Source: JBBDQZ01 sp040905705 (GTDB taxonomy: Bacteria; Bacteroidota; Rhodothermia; Balneolales; Natronogracilivirgulaceae). From it: a stretch of 31,161 nt of DNA. A program made the position numbers and the translations under genes. The stretch lies in NCBI GenBank assembly GCA_040905705.1, contig JBBDQZ010000045.1, positions 1 through 31,161 on the forward strand, written 5' to 3'. A model generated the notes under the pieces. It saw nothing but the letters and a program-made list of their open reading frames with translations, was not told the DNA's origin and did no database searches. The stretch's first letter is position 1, and every line of letters starts with the position of its first letter. Below are positions 15,365-24,500 of the stretch, in pieces.

Positions 15365-16807
15365 TCAGACAATCCGCTCCGGGTCGCTTAAATCCGGAAG
15401 GGGGCCCCGATACCGGAAGATCCGGCGAATCCATTTTACAAGTGTCGCATTCTGGTTTCTGATATACCATTGATCAGCCGCACGGCGCACACCAAGTGCA
15501 TAAGTCGGATACGGATAGATGGTGTCGGCCATCTTTCGCAGGGAAATACCGTTTCTCATGGCAAGAGCATACTGGCTGATCAACTCTCCGGCATGCGCAC
15601 CAATAATGTCGGCTCCAAGGATCTTCCCGGACCGTTTGCCGGCATATACCTTGATCCAGCCGGTCGTCTGTCCATCAGTCACGGCCCGGTCGATCATACT
15701 GTACGGAAATCGGTATGTCTCGTAAGAAATACCCTGCTCGTCCAGCTCTTTGCGACTGGCACCAAGATGCGCCAGTTCGGGATCGGTATAGGTGACCCAG
15801 GGCACATGTTTCCGGTCTATTTTCATCGGGATTTTGAGCAGGGCGTTGGTTACTGCCACTTTCCCCATATGCTCAGACATATGCGTGAACTGATAGCGGC
15901 CTGTCACATCACCGATGGCATAAATATGTCGGCGGCTGGTTTGACACCGCTCATTGACCGTGATGCCCCCGCGAGTCCAGGCCACGCCTGCTGCCTCCAG
16001 GTTCATCGGTTCCAGATCCGGACGCCTTCCCGTAGCCATTAGCAATTTTTCGGCTTCCAGGAATACCTGCCTGTCGTTATTCCGGATGGAAACGGCTACC
16101 CGCTCTTCATCCCCTTCCACCGCCAATACCTCGGAGCCGAGGTAATACGTTACACCGTCCTGTTCAAGCTTTTTCTTCAGCATTTCGGCAAACCCCGGCT
16201 CATCATTCGGCAAAATCCGATCGAGCATATCCACTACGGTAATTTTTGTTCCGAGATGCCGGAAGGCCTGGGCCATCTCCGTGCCTATGGGCCCCGCTCC
16301 GATGATGATCATGCTTTCCGGCATACGTGAGCGTTCGAAAAGAGTATGGTTGGTCAAAAAGGGTGTTTGGTTGATTCCCTGTATCGGGGGGATGAGTGCA
16401 TTGCTACCAGCGGCGATAATGATAAACCGGCTGGAAACTTCCCTGAACTCCCCGCCTACTTTCTCGATTTGGAGAGTATGAGACCCGGTAAATTTCGCCG
16501 CACCCTCCTCCACATCAATACCCATAGCGCGAAATTTGTCCGGATGATCGGCCTCCTTGTAAATTCTGTTCCGAATCGCGTGGATGTTGCCGGCGATCTC
16601 TTGAAAGTCAATTTTTTGGCCGTTTACCACCTTTTTCGCCTGGTTGAGCAGCGCTTTGCTCGGTACACAACCATACCACGTACAGTCGCCACCCAGCTTG
16701 TGCTTTTCGATCAGCATGGTTTTGGCCCCGAGACTGATACCAATGCCCGAAGCGGTTAAACCGGCCGCTCCACCGCCGATCACGATAAGATCATAGGTTT
16801 TCTTCAT
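15365..16807 (-). CDS. MerA-like pyridine nucleotide-disulphide oxidoreductase with altered C-terminal catalytic motif
   Basis: 480 residues. It has the FAD site GGGAAGLTA, the redox-active GGDCTWYGCVPSK (C42, C47), the NAD site GAGPIGTEMA and YAIGDVTG. There is no HMA domain and no terminal CC pair, so it is not a classical mercuric reductase; it belongs to the MerA-like FAD oxidoreductases of unknown substrate. At the dimer interface the usual HPYPTYSE-type motif reads YPYPTYAL: Y433 at the His/Tyr position, but L438 where the family has Glu. A basic C-terminal tail (VKWIRRIFRYR) could associate with the membrane. Start overlaps the upstream small membrane gene by 17 bases; AGAGG is six bases before the ATG. 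Confidence 0.9.
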   Translation of the reverse strand: MKKTYDLIVIGGGAAGLTASGIGISLGAKTMLIEKHKLGGDCTWYGCVPSKALLNQAKKVVNGQKIDFQEIAGNIHAIRNRIYKEADHPDKFRAMGIDVEEGAAKFTGSHTLQIEKVGGEFREVSSRFIIIAAGSNALIPPIQGINQTPFLTNHTLFERSRMPESMIIIGAGPIGTEMAQAFRHLGTKITVVDMLDRILPNDEPGFAEMLKKKLEQDGVTYYLGSEVLAVEGDEERVAVSIRNNDRQVFLEAEKLLMATGRRPDLEPMNLEAAGVAWTRGGITVNERCQTSRRHIYAIGDVTGRYQFTHMSEHMGKVAVTNALLKIPMKIDRKHVPWVTYTDPELAHLGASRKELDEQGISYETYRFPYSMIDRAVTDGQTTGWIKVYAGKRSGKILGADIIGAHAGELISQYALAMRNGISLRKMADTIYPYPTYALGVRRAADQWYIRNQNATLVKWIRRIFRYRGPLPDLSDPERIV

Positions 16808-17132
16808 CTGTAACCTCTTTCATTTTCTGCCTCACCTTTTTCATCGTTGCATACAGTGCATAAACAATGATGACGGCAATCAGTCCGTAAACCCAGGCCG
16901 GTACGTTTTCCCCAACAATAATCAGATAGACATAAGCTGACACCGCACAACCGCACGCCAGGAGAACGGGACCGTGAACCGGGCGTCTGCGCCGAAGGTT
17001 GTAAACAAGCCATCCAATGGCCACCCAGAAAAACGGTACCGCTCCGATATAGATCGCACCAAAAATAACCGGGTTGACGCCGTACGGCTCGCCCAGGCCC
17101 ATAAACCATTCATAGAACTTTTCCATGCTCAT
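16791..17132 (-). CDS. Small membrane protein, first gene of the MerA-like/DUF3179 operon
   Basis: 113 residues from ATG 17132 (GGAG six bases upstream; another ATG at 17144 lacks a ribosome site). Three membrane helices: about 20-41 (VIFGAIYIGAVPFFWVAIGW), 55-73 (GPVLLACGCAVSAYVYLII) and 79-95 (VYGLIAVIIVYALYA). A basic loop RRRR between the first two suggests an inside position, and the C-terminus is charged. No named family recognised. It overlaps the flavoprotein gene by 17 bases, implying coupled translation and possibly a membrane dock for the flavoprotein. Confidence 0.8.
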   Translation of the reverse strand: MSMEKFYEWFMGLGEPYGVNPVIFGAIYIGAVPFFWVAIGWLVYNLRRRRPVHGPVLLACGCAVSAYVYLIIVGENVPAWVYGLIAVIIVYALYATMKKVRQKMKEVTDEENL

Positions 17133-17325
17133 TTGAGGCTCCATAATTCAGTGAGACCGGTCATCATACACTGGCACTCCATACTGAACATCAGAAGCCT
17201 ATAAGTCAGAATTCAGTGTGCAAGGTTGAGAAGCCAGTGGTTTAATCTGTAAAACTTGCTTAATAGTACGGATAACTCCGGCCTGTGGATTGTTTTTTTG
17301 CTTACCTTCTCTCATATTTCAGGAA

Positions 17326-17976
17326 ATGATAAAACCCGATCCAGTGACCATTTTGCATCCGGTAACCGTAAATATTCAGAAGGAATACAAGCGGCTCGCT
17401 GAAATCTACGAAGTGCGCTGGCACAACTATCTGGAGGCCACTCACAAGCTGGCCACAGGAATGCTTGAGCCGGATAACTCCGATTTTATTCTGGATGCAA
17501 GTGCGGGAACCGGGCTGTTGGCTGAAATGATTCGCCGGCAGGCTGCATGCCACCTTATCCTGACGGACATTTCCGATGAAATGCTGGAGATCGCCCGATA
17601 CAGGCTTGCCGGTGATCCGCACATTCGTATCGAGAAAATGGATGTGCACGCTTTGGAGCTTCCGCATGCACACTTTACAAAGCTGGTATGTCTGAATTCA
17701 TTCCATTTCTATGCGGAACCCCGTAAAGTGCTAGGCGAATTCTTCAGAGTCTTGAAAAAATCCGGCCGTTTGGTTATGGTAGATTGGTGCCGGAATCCAT
17801 GGCATTTCAGACTCTTCGACTGTGCGATGCGCATTACACGCAGACCCCATGTCAGATCATATACCACAAGCGAGATGCGGCAGCTCCTTGAAGCGTCAGG
17901 ATTCTCCGTTACAGATATCCGACGATGGTCACACGGCTTCTGGAGTCTGATGAACATTATGGCCGTGAAGAAGTAA
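17326..17976 (+). CDS. Class I SAM-dependent methyltransferase
   Basis: 216 residues from ATG 17326 (an AGGA directly precedes it; the frame upstream has no domain sense). Motif I is ILDASAGTGLLAEMI, followed by the acidic loop ILTDISDEMLEIAR, a motif near KMDVHALELPHAHF, and VLKKSGRLVMVDW, as in UbiE/Methyltransf_11 enzymes. The core GxGxG is replaced by ASAGTG, which still fits SAM binding. The substrate is unknown. It converges with the two arsenosugar-type glycosyltransferase genes, so a role in arsenosugar or arsenolipid modification is possible but unproven. Confidence 0.85.
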   Translation: MIKPDPVTILHPVTVNIQKEYKRLAEIYEVRWHNYLEATHKLATGMLEPDNSDFILDASAGTGLLAEMIRRQAACHLILTDISDEMLEIARYRLAGDPHIRIEKMDVHALELPHAHFTKLVCLNSFHFYAEPRKVLGEFFRVLKKSGRLVMVDWCRNPWHFRLFDCAMRITRRPHVRSYTTSEMRQLLEASGFSVTDIRRWSHGFWSLMNIMAVKK

Positions 17977-18012
17977 GAGACAAGAAAAGCTGAAGTTCAC
18001 ACGAGATTTCCT

Positions 18013-18054
18013 CGGGTTTACAGATCAACTTTCGATCAGTCGCTTGTAAACCCG
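18013..18054. terminator. Long hairpin between convergent genes, possible terminator
   Basis: CGGGTTTACA (18013-18022) pairs perfectly with TGTAAACCCG (18045-18054) around 22 bases. It lies after the methyltransferase stop and overlaps the end of the glycosyltransferase gene. There is no long U-run on either side, so a terminator role is only likely. Confidence 0.45.
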
Positions 18055-18714
18055 GACCAGCCTCTCCTGGCTGACCCCAAGGTTAAACATGATAAAGATA
18101 AGGACAAAAACAAGCTGCAATCGAATCACCCCGTTGTCACGGTATTTCCGCGCCGACGTGACAACCTTTTTCGGTATGATGAAATAATTGCCAAGATTTT
18201 TAATCCGACGGATAATTTCATTGTCTTCCATAACGAGTAGCGATTCATCAAATCCTCCGGCGGTTTCGAATAGCTCTTTGGTGATGAACAGGCCCTGATC
18301 TCCATATCGAAACACGTTGATATCAAAACGGGTAAACCAGCCGTACAACCTCAGTATAATATGAGGATCGTCAAAGGACAAACGGAAACAGCCGGCCTGC
18401 TTGCCCCGGGATACAGCCCCGAGAATGTCTCCAGCAAAGGTTTCTGGCGGGAAGGTGTCCGCATGGAGAAAAAAGAATACCGATCCCCGCGCGTGACGGG
18501 CTCCTTTGTTCATCTGACAGGCTCGCCCTTTTTTTGAGGTCACGATTACGTGGGCTCCGGCATCTTCGGCTTCACGGACGGTACGGTCACGGCTGTTTCC
18601 ATCCACAATAAGGATCTCCGAAAATCCGGGATGGACCGCTTCTGTTTTCAAATAACGGACCAGTTTTCCGATATGGCCTTCTTCTTCAAATGCAGGGATA
18701 ATGACAGTTATCAT
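18025..18714 (-). CDS. Glycosyltransferase of the arsenosugar-associated TIGR04283 family
   Basis: 229 residues, GT-A fold of family 2. IIPAFEEEGHI opens the protein, then DGNSRDRT, GRACQMNKGA and the metal/nucleotide motif FLHADTFPP, followed by YGDQGLFI and a hydrophobic C-terminus (LVFVLIFIMFNLGV) that may anchor it to the membrane. This family is named for its recurrent presence with ArsS. It is thought to attach or build the sugar part of arsenosugars, but the reaction has not been settled. It overlaps the upstream DUF2064-type gene by four bases (ATGA), so the two are translated together. Confidence 0.92.
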   Translation of the reverse strand: MITVIIPAFEEEGHIGKLVRYLKTEAVHPGFSEILIVDGNSRDRTVREAEDAGAHVIVTSKKGRACQMNKGARHARGSVFFFLHADTFPPETFAGDILGAVSRGKQAGCFRLSFDDPHIILRLYGWFTRFDINVFRYGDQGLFITKELFETAGGFDESLLVMEDNEIIRRIKNLGNYFIIPKKVVTSARKYRDNGVIRLQLVFVLIFIMFNLGVSQERLVRVYKRLIES

Positions 18715-19400
18715 GACGATTTGTTCCCGGATTTCCTTCCCGGCTTATGCTCCACAGTTCTCTGTAACTCGTCCCAATCTTTGACCGTGTCCACATCTCT
18801 CAGGAGAGGCAATTCCTGCCAGGTGATGTTCTCCTCCTGGAAATTCCGGATCGTATCGTCAAAAACCGAACCGGTACTCCAGGTTTTATTCTTAAAAACG
18901 GCTGGTAGCAGACTCCTCATTCCCAAGAGGTAATATCCCCCGTCCCTTGCTGGACCGATAACGGCCTTATAAAAGTTTAAAATGTTGAATGCCTTATTGA
19001 CATGTTTCGGCTGCAATTCAAGACAATCACTTCCGATAATCACTGCCTTCTGATACCCCCTGTTAAAAATATTCTCAAATGCATGATACATGCGATCCCC
19101 CAGATTTCGGCCATTTTGTAAATGTCTAAACAGTTTCGAATCAGACCATCCATCATCTTTGTCAATAAAATCGCTGTAAAATACGTGGATGTGTACCGGC
19201 AAGCTGCATGCGACCCTTCGGGTATGATCAACCAGCTTCAAATACACCTCAAGTGCCTTCTGTTCACCAATGTCTTTGGCCAAACGGGTTTTGACTCTGC
19301 CTGGCAGAGGATTCTTCACAAAAATAATCAAGGCTGCATTTTGTTCGACAAACAGAGTACGTTTTTTTATGAGATTTTTTTCACATCGGTCATACGTCAT
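18711..19400 (-). CDS. Glycosyltransferase of the arsenosugar-associated TIGR04282 (DUF2064) family
   Basis: 229 residues. The family signature FVKNPLPGRVKTRLA is at residues 27-41, with GSDCLEL, GPARDGGYYLLG and the closing LRDVDTVKDWDEL. It is related to nucleotidyl- and glycosyltransferases of the CofC/MobA kind and is regularly paired with the TIGR04283 enzyme. Together with ArsM and ArsS, which lie about 10 kb to the left, it completes the usual core set for arsenosugar synthesis. The 12-residue charged leader before LFVEQNAALIIF is slightly long, so a later start is possible; the ATG at 19400 has only a weak ribosome site. Confidence 0.92.
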   Translation of the reverse strand: MTYDRCEKNLIKKRTLFVEQNAALIIFVKNPLPGRVKTRLAKDIGEQKALEVYLKLVDHTRRVACSLPVHIHVFYSDFIDKDDGWSDSKLFRHLQNGRNLGDRMYHAFENIFNRGYQKAVIIGSDCLELQPKHVNKAFNILNFYKAVIGPARDGGYYLLGMRSLLPAVFKNKTWSTGSVFDDTIRNFQEENITWQELPLLRDVDTVKDWDELQRTVEHKPGRKSGNKSS

Positions 19401-19807
19401 TTTAATGAGCCTAATATGGTTCTGTTACGACTTCGAGTTTTGAAGTATTTCAATCTGAATCATTCGTAATATCGTATTGAAAGAAGATGTCGAGTTTGTA
19501 TCTGTATGTATTGAAATTGAACCGATGTGTACCGTAACATATCTGCCATTTCCGAACGGATGTATCATCACTTCAAACCGGGATGAAAAGAAATCCCGTC
19601 CAGCAGCACATGCCTCCGAAATGACAACAACAAGCATTACCAGTGTGAAGCTCTCGTTAAAAGAATCCCGCATGCTCTATGCTGATCTCAACACCGGCAA
19701 CATGTACAGTTCCCATATTTCGGGTTGACCCCCATACGTTTTATCACCTATATACGCAAAATATCCTGAGGGAGTGGTATGACCTACATTTAGGTGACCA
19801 ATTAAAT
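19401..19807. other. Gene-poor stretch left of the HAD gene
   Basis: About 400 bases containing only a broken NRDE/TANGO2 fragment (19525-19611) and presumably the promoter of the minus-strand glycosyltransferase pair near its right-hand start at 19400. Nothing else could be supported. Confidence 0.4.
19525..19611 (+). pseudogene. N-terminal fragment of an NRDE (TANGO2-like) protein
   Basis: ATG at 19525 reads MCTVTYLPFPNGCIITSNRD, which is the characteristic first twenty residues of NRDE/TANGO2 proteins (an N-terminal nucleophile Cys followed by the NRDE motif), then EKKSRPAAHAS. After about 29 codons the resemblance stops, and the frame ends at 19728. The remaining two hundred or more residues of the family are absent, so this is a remnant. 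Confidence 0.75.
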
Positions 19808-20431
19808 CTATTCATTCAGAAACATGTCAGATACATGCCTGAAAACTTCTTCAGGCATGTATCTCATAAGAACATCCAGCCGGTTGAAACCCCAGCCAAC
19901 GGCTCCAAAGGCCATGTGCACCGTCCGGGCGGCCTGTAAATCCCGGATCTCATCTCCGACATAGAGCGCTTTTTCCGGTGCAAACCCGCTTGCGTTCAGC
20001 ACCTTTCTTAATTTCTGCCGTTTTCCCCACAACGACACCCCGCATTCAAAAAAAACAATGTTCGACACGTTTTTCTTCCCCAGGATATTCCGGACATTCT
20101 CCCTGGAATTCGAACTGACAACAGCCATCGTAACGCCTTTTCGGGACAGATGCTTCAAAACCTCATCGACGCCTGCATGCAACAAAACCTCCCCCGCTTT
20201 TTCGGCCATCACCTTCCGCAAATGGGAAGCGATGGCTGGAATTTTGTACACCGGAATCTTCAGATCGTGGAACAGCGTGACCGGATCGTAGCCCCGAATT
20301 CTCTCCAGATCTTCGGCGCAGATACGCTTGAATCCGTATTGATCGGCTACACCGCCGATAACCTTCACACCCCAGCTTACGGAATCGGCCAGCGTGCCGT
20401 CAAAGTCAAATATGATCAATGGATATTTCAT
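19808..20431 (-). CDS. HAD-superfamily phosphatase (phosphoglycolate phosphatase-like)
   Basis: 207 residues. Motif I IIFDFDGTLADS (D9, D11), motif II VVSSNS, a conserved Lys region GKRQKLRKVL and motif IV YVGDEIRDLQAA are all present, with a helical cap domain between motifs I and II. It should dephosphorylate a small metabolite; the substrate is not evident. ATG at 20431 follows GGAGGG by four bases; the open frame further upstream lacks domain sense. The last 12 codons overlap a 15-bp inverted repeat. Neighbouring gene fragments on both sides suggest it sits in a decaying segment, but its own motifs are intact. Confidence 0.9.
   Translation of the reverse strand: MKYPLIIFDFDGTLADSVSWGVKVIGGVADQYGFKRICAEDLERIRGYDPVTLFHDLKIPVYKIPAIASHLRKVMAEKAGEVLLHAGVDEVLKHLSRKGVTMAVVSSNSRENVRNILGKKNVSNIVFFECGVSLWGKRQKLRKVLNASGFAPEKALYVGDEIRDLQAARTVHMAFGAVGWGFNRLDVLMRYMPEEVFRHVSDMFLNE
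19829..19864. repeat. 15-bp perfect inverted repeat inside the HAD gene 3' end
   Basis: AGATACATGCCTGAA (19829-19843) pairs with TTCAGGCATGTATCT (19850-19864) around six bases. It is within the coding sequence (RYMPEEVFRHVS), about 20 bases before the stop, with no U-run. It may pause transcription or protect the mRNA 3' end. Confidence 0.7.
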
Positions 20432-20948
20432 AAACCCTCCGCGCAGAAGGATCCGCCAATTCAGTGTACAAAAACCATGCAATACCTCGAAAGAATATTT
20501 GCGATGGAGCGCCAAATGGTAAACCCTTTCCATTCAGCCTGTGCTTCTTACAAGATTCTTCAGGGAAACAGCATCCAAATCAGAAATAGTGTGGCAATAG
20601 CCGTTGATTTCATGGTTATACCTCTGTCTGTGAATTTGTTTGAGAATTGTCGTGAGTCGCTCTGCTGTTTCAGACCGTTCTATCCTGATACGTACAGAAC
20701 GCTGAATTGGATTTACACGCATGAGACGAGAGACCGCATCCACGGCAACCGCCCTCAACCAGGAAACTTGAAACAACCCTTGTTCACCGGCTGTTTCCAT
20801 CCCCGCCCTTTGTCCGTCACCTTTTCCCGCACCGGTAACCGGGTTACCTGTCAGATGCTTAATTGTAACATAAGCAAAAGTTCAAAACTGCCATAAAACC
20901 ATCCCACCTGATGGTCTTCCGAAAACAGCCCGGTGAAAAAGCATTCCA
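20432..20948. other. Gene-poor stretch right of the HAD gene
   Basis: About 500 bases with no gene I can support. An 88-codon minus-strand frame (20534-20800) shows no recognisable motif and I could not tell it from chance. The region ends in a degraded ATP-grasp fragment, so it may be the eroded body of that gene or of a neighbour. Confidence 0.4.
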
Positions 20949-21239
20949 GGCTTTTATTTCGGCCGTTACGATATCCGAACACCGTCCGTCGAAGACTTCA
21001 AGGCCGGCCGAAACTTCCACATCCTGGAACTCAATGGCGTCACTTCTGAAGCCGTGCACATCTACGATCCTGAAAACAGCATTGTGTATGCTTATCACAT
21101 CCTTTTCAAACAATGGCGGCTGGCGTTTCATATCGGATACCTGAACACAAACAAAACTTGTCCCCAACAATCAATTCGCCGGACCTTTTACTCGCTAAGA
21201 GCAATGTACAAAGCGTCTCGGCAAATCGTTGAGGTGTAA
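20949..21239 (+). pseudogene. C-terminal fragment of an ATP-grasp ligase-like protein
   Basis: This frame reads GFYFGRYDIRTPSVEDFKAG, then FHILELNGVTSEAVHIYDP, then LFKQWRLAFHIG, and ends at TAA 21237-21239. The FGRYD…ELNG…SE..HIYDP order is the catalytic end of the D-Ala-D-Ala-ligase-like ATP-grasp proteins (metal-binding E and N in ELNG). A TGA at 20934 lies just upstream in frame and no start codon or upstream domains are present, so only the end of the gene survives. Confidence 0.7.
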
Positions 21240-21514
21240 AGTCTTTCAGATACCTACACATTCAAATCAAATATGCAACAAATCAGTAAATCATCGGGAG
21301 TAGCCCCCCGACACCGTAGTACTATAGCACACAGGTATGTGTCAAATTGCCATAAAATGAGTATTTTATTAATTTTATGTACATTAAGGGCAACGCTCTT
21401 GTCCGATAGTGGGTATAGTGTATTATCAATTGCCGTACGTACTGTATTGAATTCTGTTGCGTTGAAAATTTAATACTTGTAAAACGCATATTTACTGCTA
21501 CTTATCACAATCCA
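21240..21514 (+). promoter_or_regulatory. Leader region of the subtilase gene
   Basis: 275 AT-rich bases. No gene and no clear promoter match could be fixed by eye; it must hold the subtilase promoter, since the upstream frame is a pseudogene. Confidence 0.3.
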
Positions 21515-24500
21515 ATGACATTTCGCCACCTGCTATCTGTCTTTGTCCTGACTCTGGTTTTTTCTCCGGTACCGTTCTCACATGCTTTTGGCCAAAAATC
21601 TACTCCCGAGTATCTTCCGGGAACCATCATTGTCAAACTGGAAGATCGTGAGCAGTTTTTCAAACTACAAAACGGGATCGGCGAACTCCGGCCTAACGAC
21701 AAATCTTCTTGGGAAAAAACCCTAACAGAGACTAGGGCAGATTCCGATCCTGCCACCATACTTGCCGAATCGATGCAAAATCAAAGTATGGTAGAGATGA
21801 TGCCTGTCTTTCGTTCTGGCGCTTCCTCTGATATAAGTCGTTTAAAGCGCGCCGGAAGCCAACCGGATCACCTGCAAGAACTGGCGGAAGGCTTTGAGCG
21901 CACATACACCATCACTTACTCATCCGGGAAAGACCCGCTGGAACTCGCTCTGGAAATCGCCCGCCTGCCTGGAGTCGCCTACGCCGAGCCACACTACGTA
22001 CATGAAACCACCGATGAATTCATCCCAAATGATCCGCGAATAGGAAATACGGGTCATGACTATTTCGAATATCAGAACTTTTTCCAGGCCTGGTCGGTTT
22101 CCCAGGGCTCTACGGATGTCGTGATCGCCATCGTCGACAGCGGTGTTTATTACGACCATCCCGACCTGGTCAATAAACTCTGGCGTAATCCTGAACCGGG
22201 TCGCGCCAATGACTATTTTCCATCATGGGAGATCGTCAACGATACTATCGGTTGGAATTTCTGGGAAAGCGGCAACGTATTTGCCGGTGAGGAGCCTGTT
22301 CAAAACGGAAATCCCGTTGGAAATTACTCCACGCATGGCACACACGTGGCCGGGACGGCAGCCGCAGACACGGACAACGAAGAGGGCATTTCAGGTACCG
22401 GTTTTCATGCACAATTCATGCCGATTAAAGTAGGTGGAACAAGGCAATACCCCAGAACTGTTGCTTATGGCATGCATGGAATTCTCTATGCCGCTATTAA
22501 TGGTGCCGACATTATCAACTGCAGTTTCGGAAGCACTTCCTATTCCGAATTCGAACAAGAGGTGATGGATTTTGCCACTGCGCAGGGATCATTGATTGTG
22601 GCTGCAGCAGGTAACAACGCCAATAATGAGCTGTTCTATCCTGCCGCTTACAAGAATGTACTGGCCGTCGGTTCGGTACGACAAACCTACAACGATGAAA
22701 TTTCTCATTTCTCCAATTATGGATATTACGTGGATGTCTTTGCTATGGGGGAAGGGTTACTCAGTACTTTCTTTGATTATGATGAGAATACCGTGAGCTG
22801 GACACCATCCTATGCGAGAAACACCGGTACTTCCATGTCTGCACCCGTTGTAAGCGGACTCGCAGCATTGATCAAAGCGGAAAACCCGGAGTGGTCTCCC
22901 CAGCGCGTCGCCAATCAGATTCGCGTCAATGCCCGGTCTATTCATACCACCAACACCGGAGACATCTACAAAAATCGCCTTGGTAAAGGATTAATCGATG
23001 CCTATGCCGCTATGGTAAACCGAAAACCCGGATTGCAAATTACCGGAGTTTCTTATGAAACGACCGAAGGCCATAAAATCAATACCGGAGAGAGCGGTTC
23101 CGTCATTGTGAACGGCATCAATTACGGGGAGTCTTCATCCGGAGTTATGATGGAACTGGAAATTTTACAGCCGGGTATCTCGTTAATATCCAATATTCAA
23201 AACACCGGTTATGTCGATACCGATGACTCTTTCTCAGTAGCTTTTGAAATTGAAATTTCTCATGATTTCAGGCTGGATGAGTTTCCATTGTTTCATCTCG
23301 AAAAAAGTGATGCCGGTACAGATTACAGTGACTTTTTCATGTTTGTATACGAACAGCTTTTGTATGAAATCCTTGATGTCAATACTATTTTGACCTCGAT
23401 CTCTTCGGACGGAACCATCGGCTATATGGATGCCCTCAGCTCTTCCGGCGGTATCGGGTTTAACCTGGAAGATTACGGAGAGTTATTGTTCGAAGCCGGC
23501 CTCATCATCACAGCAGACAAGCAACTTCCTGGATTCAGTAACAAAGAACGGGTTGTTATCAACCAGATTCGAGATTCTACGCATATAACCCGGCATTTTT
23601 TGCCTGTTGAAAATTTTCGTTTTATGCGTTCCGGAGGGTATTCCGACCTGGACGGAAGAGCTGTTTTTGTATCCAGTGAACATCCTGTCGCTGATGAAGT
23701 TGAAGTGGAAATGCAGACTTTTGCATTTTCCAGGCAAGGGGTCGACCAGACATTTTTTGTGAAATACACCATCACCAACAACAGCCTGGCCACACTGCAC
23801 GACATGTATGTCGGATTGTACAATGACTGGGATATACGAGGCTACTATAATGACAGGACCGGTTTTATTGAAGACGACAGCCTGATTTATATTTTTGATA
23901 CAAGTGGCCCTCCTTTATTGACCGTAGCCCACATGGGAGAAATTTCAAGTGCCTTGGCAATAAACAACGCATCCGGTATGACATTACGTAACGCTAATAG
24001 CCGGGATGACAGTCTCCGTTTCGGTGTATATTACTCTGAAGATTTCACCTTTTACGATGGCTTTACGGATAAGGAAAAATATCTGGCACTGACAGCCGGT
24101 ACAGAGCGTCCTACCGTTGCCGGCGACATTTCCCTGGTTACGGCTACGGGTCCCTTTACATTGAGACCACTTGCCAGCGTTAATGTCGGATTTATCTATG
24201 GATGGGGAGAAGATCCCGATGACCTGCGCAGTCAAATTGCCGCTGCCAGAAATATGCAGCTTTTTGAAGTCAGCCCACCAGGTGAATACACGCGTTACCG
24301 TGAAGTTGCCGACGAGGTCTCACTCTATCAAAATTTCCCGAATCCATTTAATACTTCAACGAACCTGGAATTTCACATTACAGAACCGGGTCCGGTTGAG
24401 TTGAGTATCTACAATGTATTAGGCCAGCGAGTAGCAACACTTGTAAACGACCAGGTTGATGAACGGGCTCAATTCGTCTCCTTCGACGCTTCTCAGCTTG

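Noticed and set aside
15365..16807. Second mercuric reductase
   Set aside because: No HMA domain, no C-terminal CC pair and a changed dimer-interface motif; MerA-like fold but not a supported mercury enzyme.
20534..20800. 88-codon minus-strand frame as a gene
   Set aside because: No motif and no conserved-looking segments; surrounded by gene remnants. Kept only as part of the gene-poor stretch.
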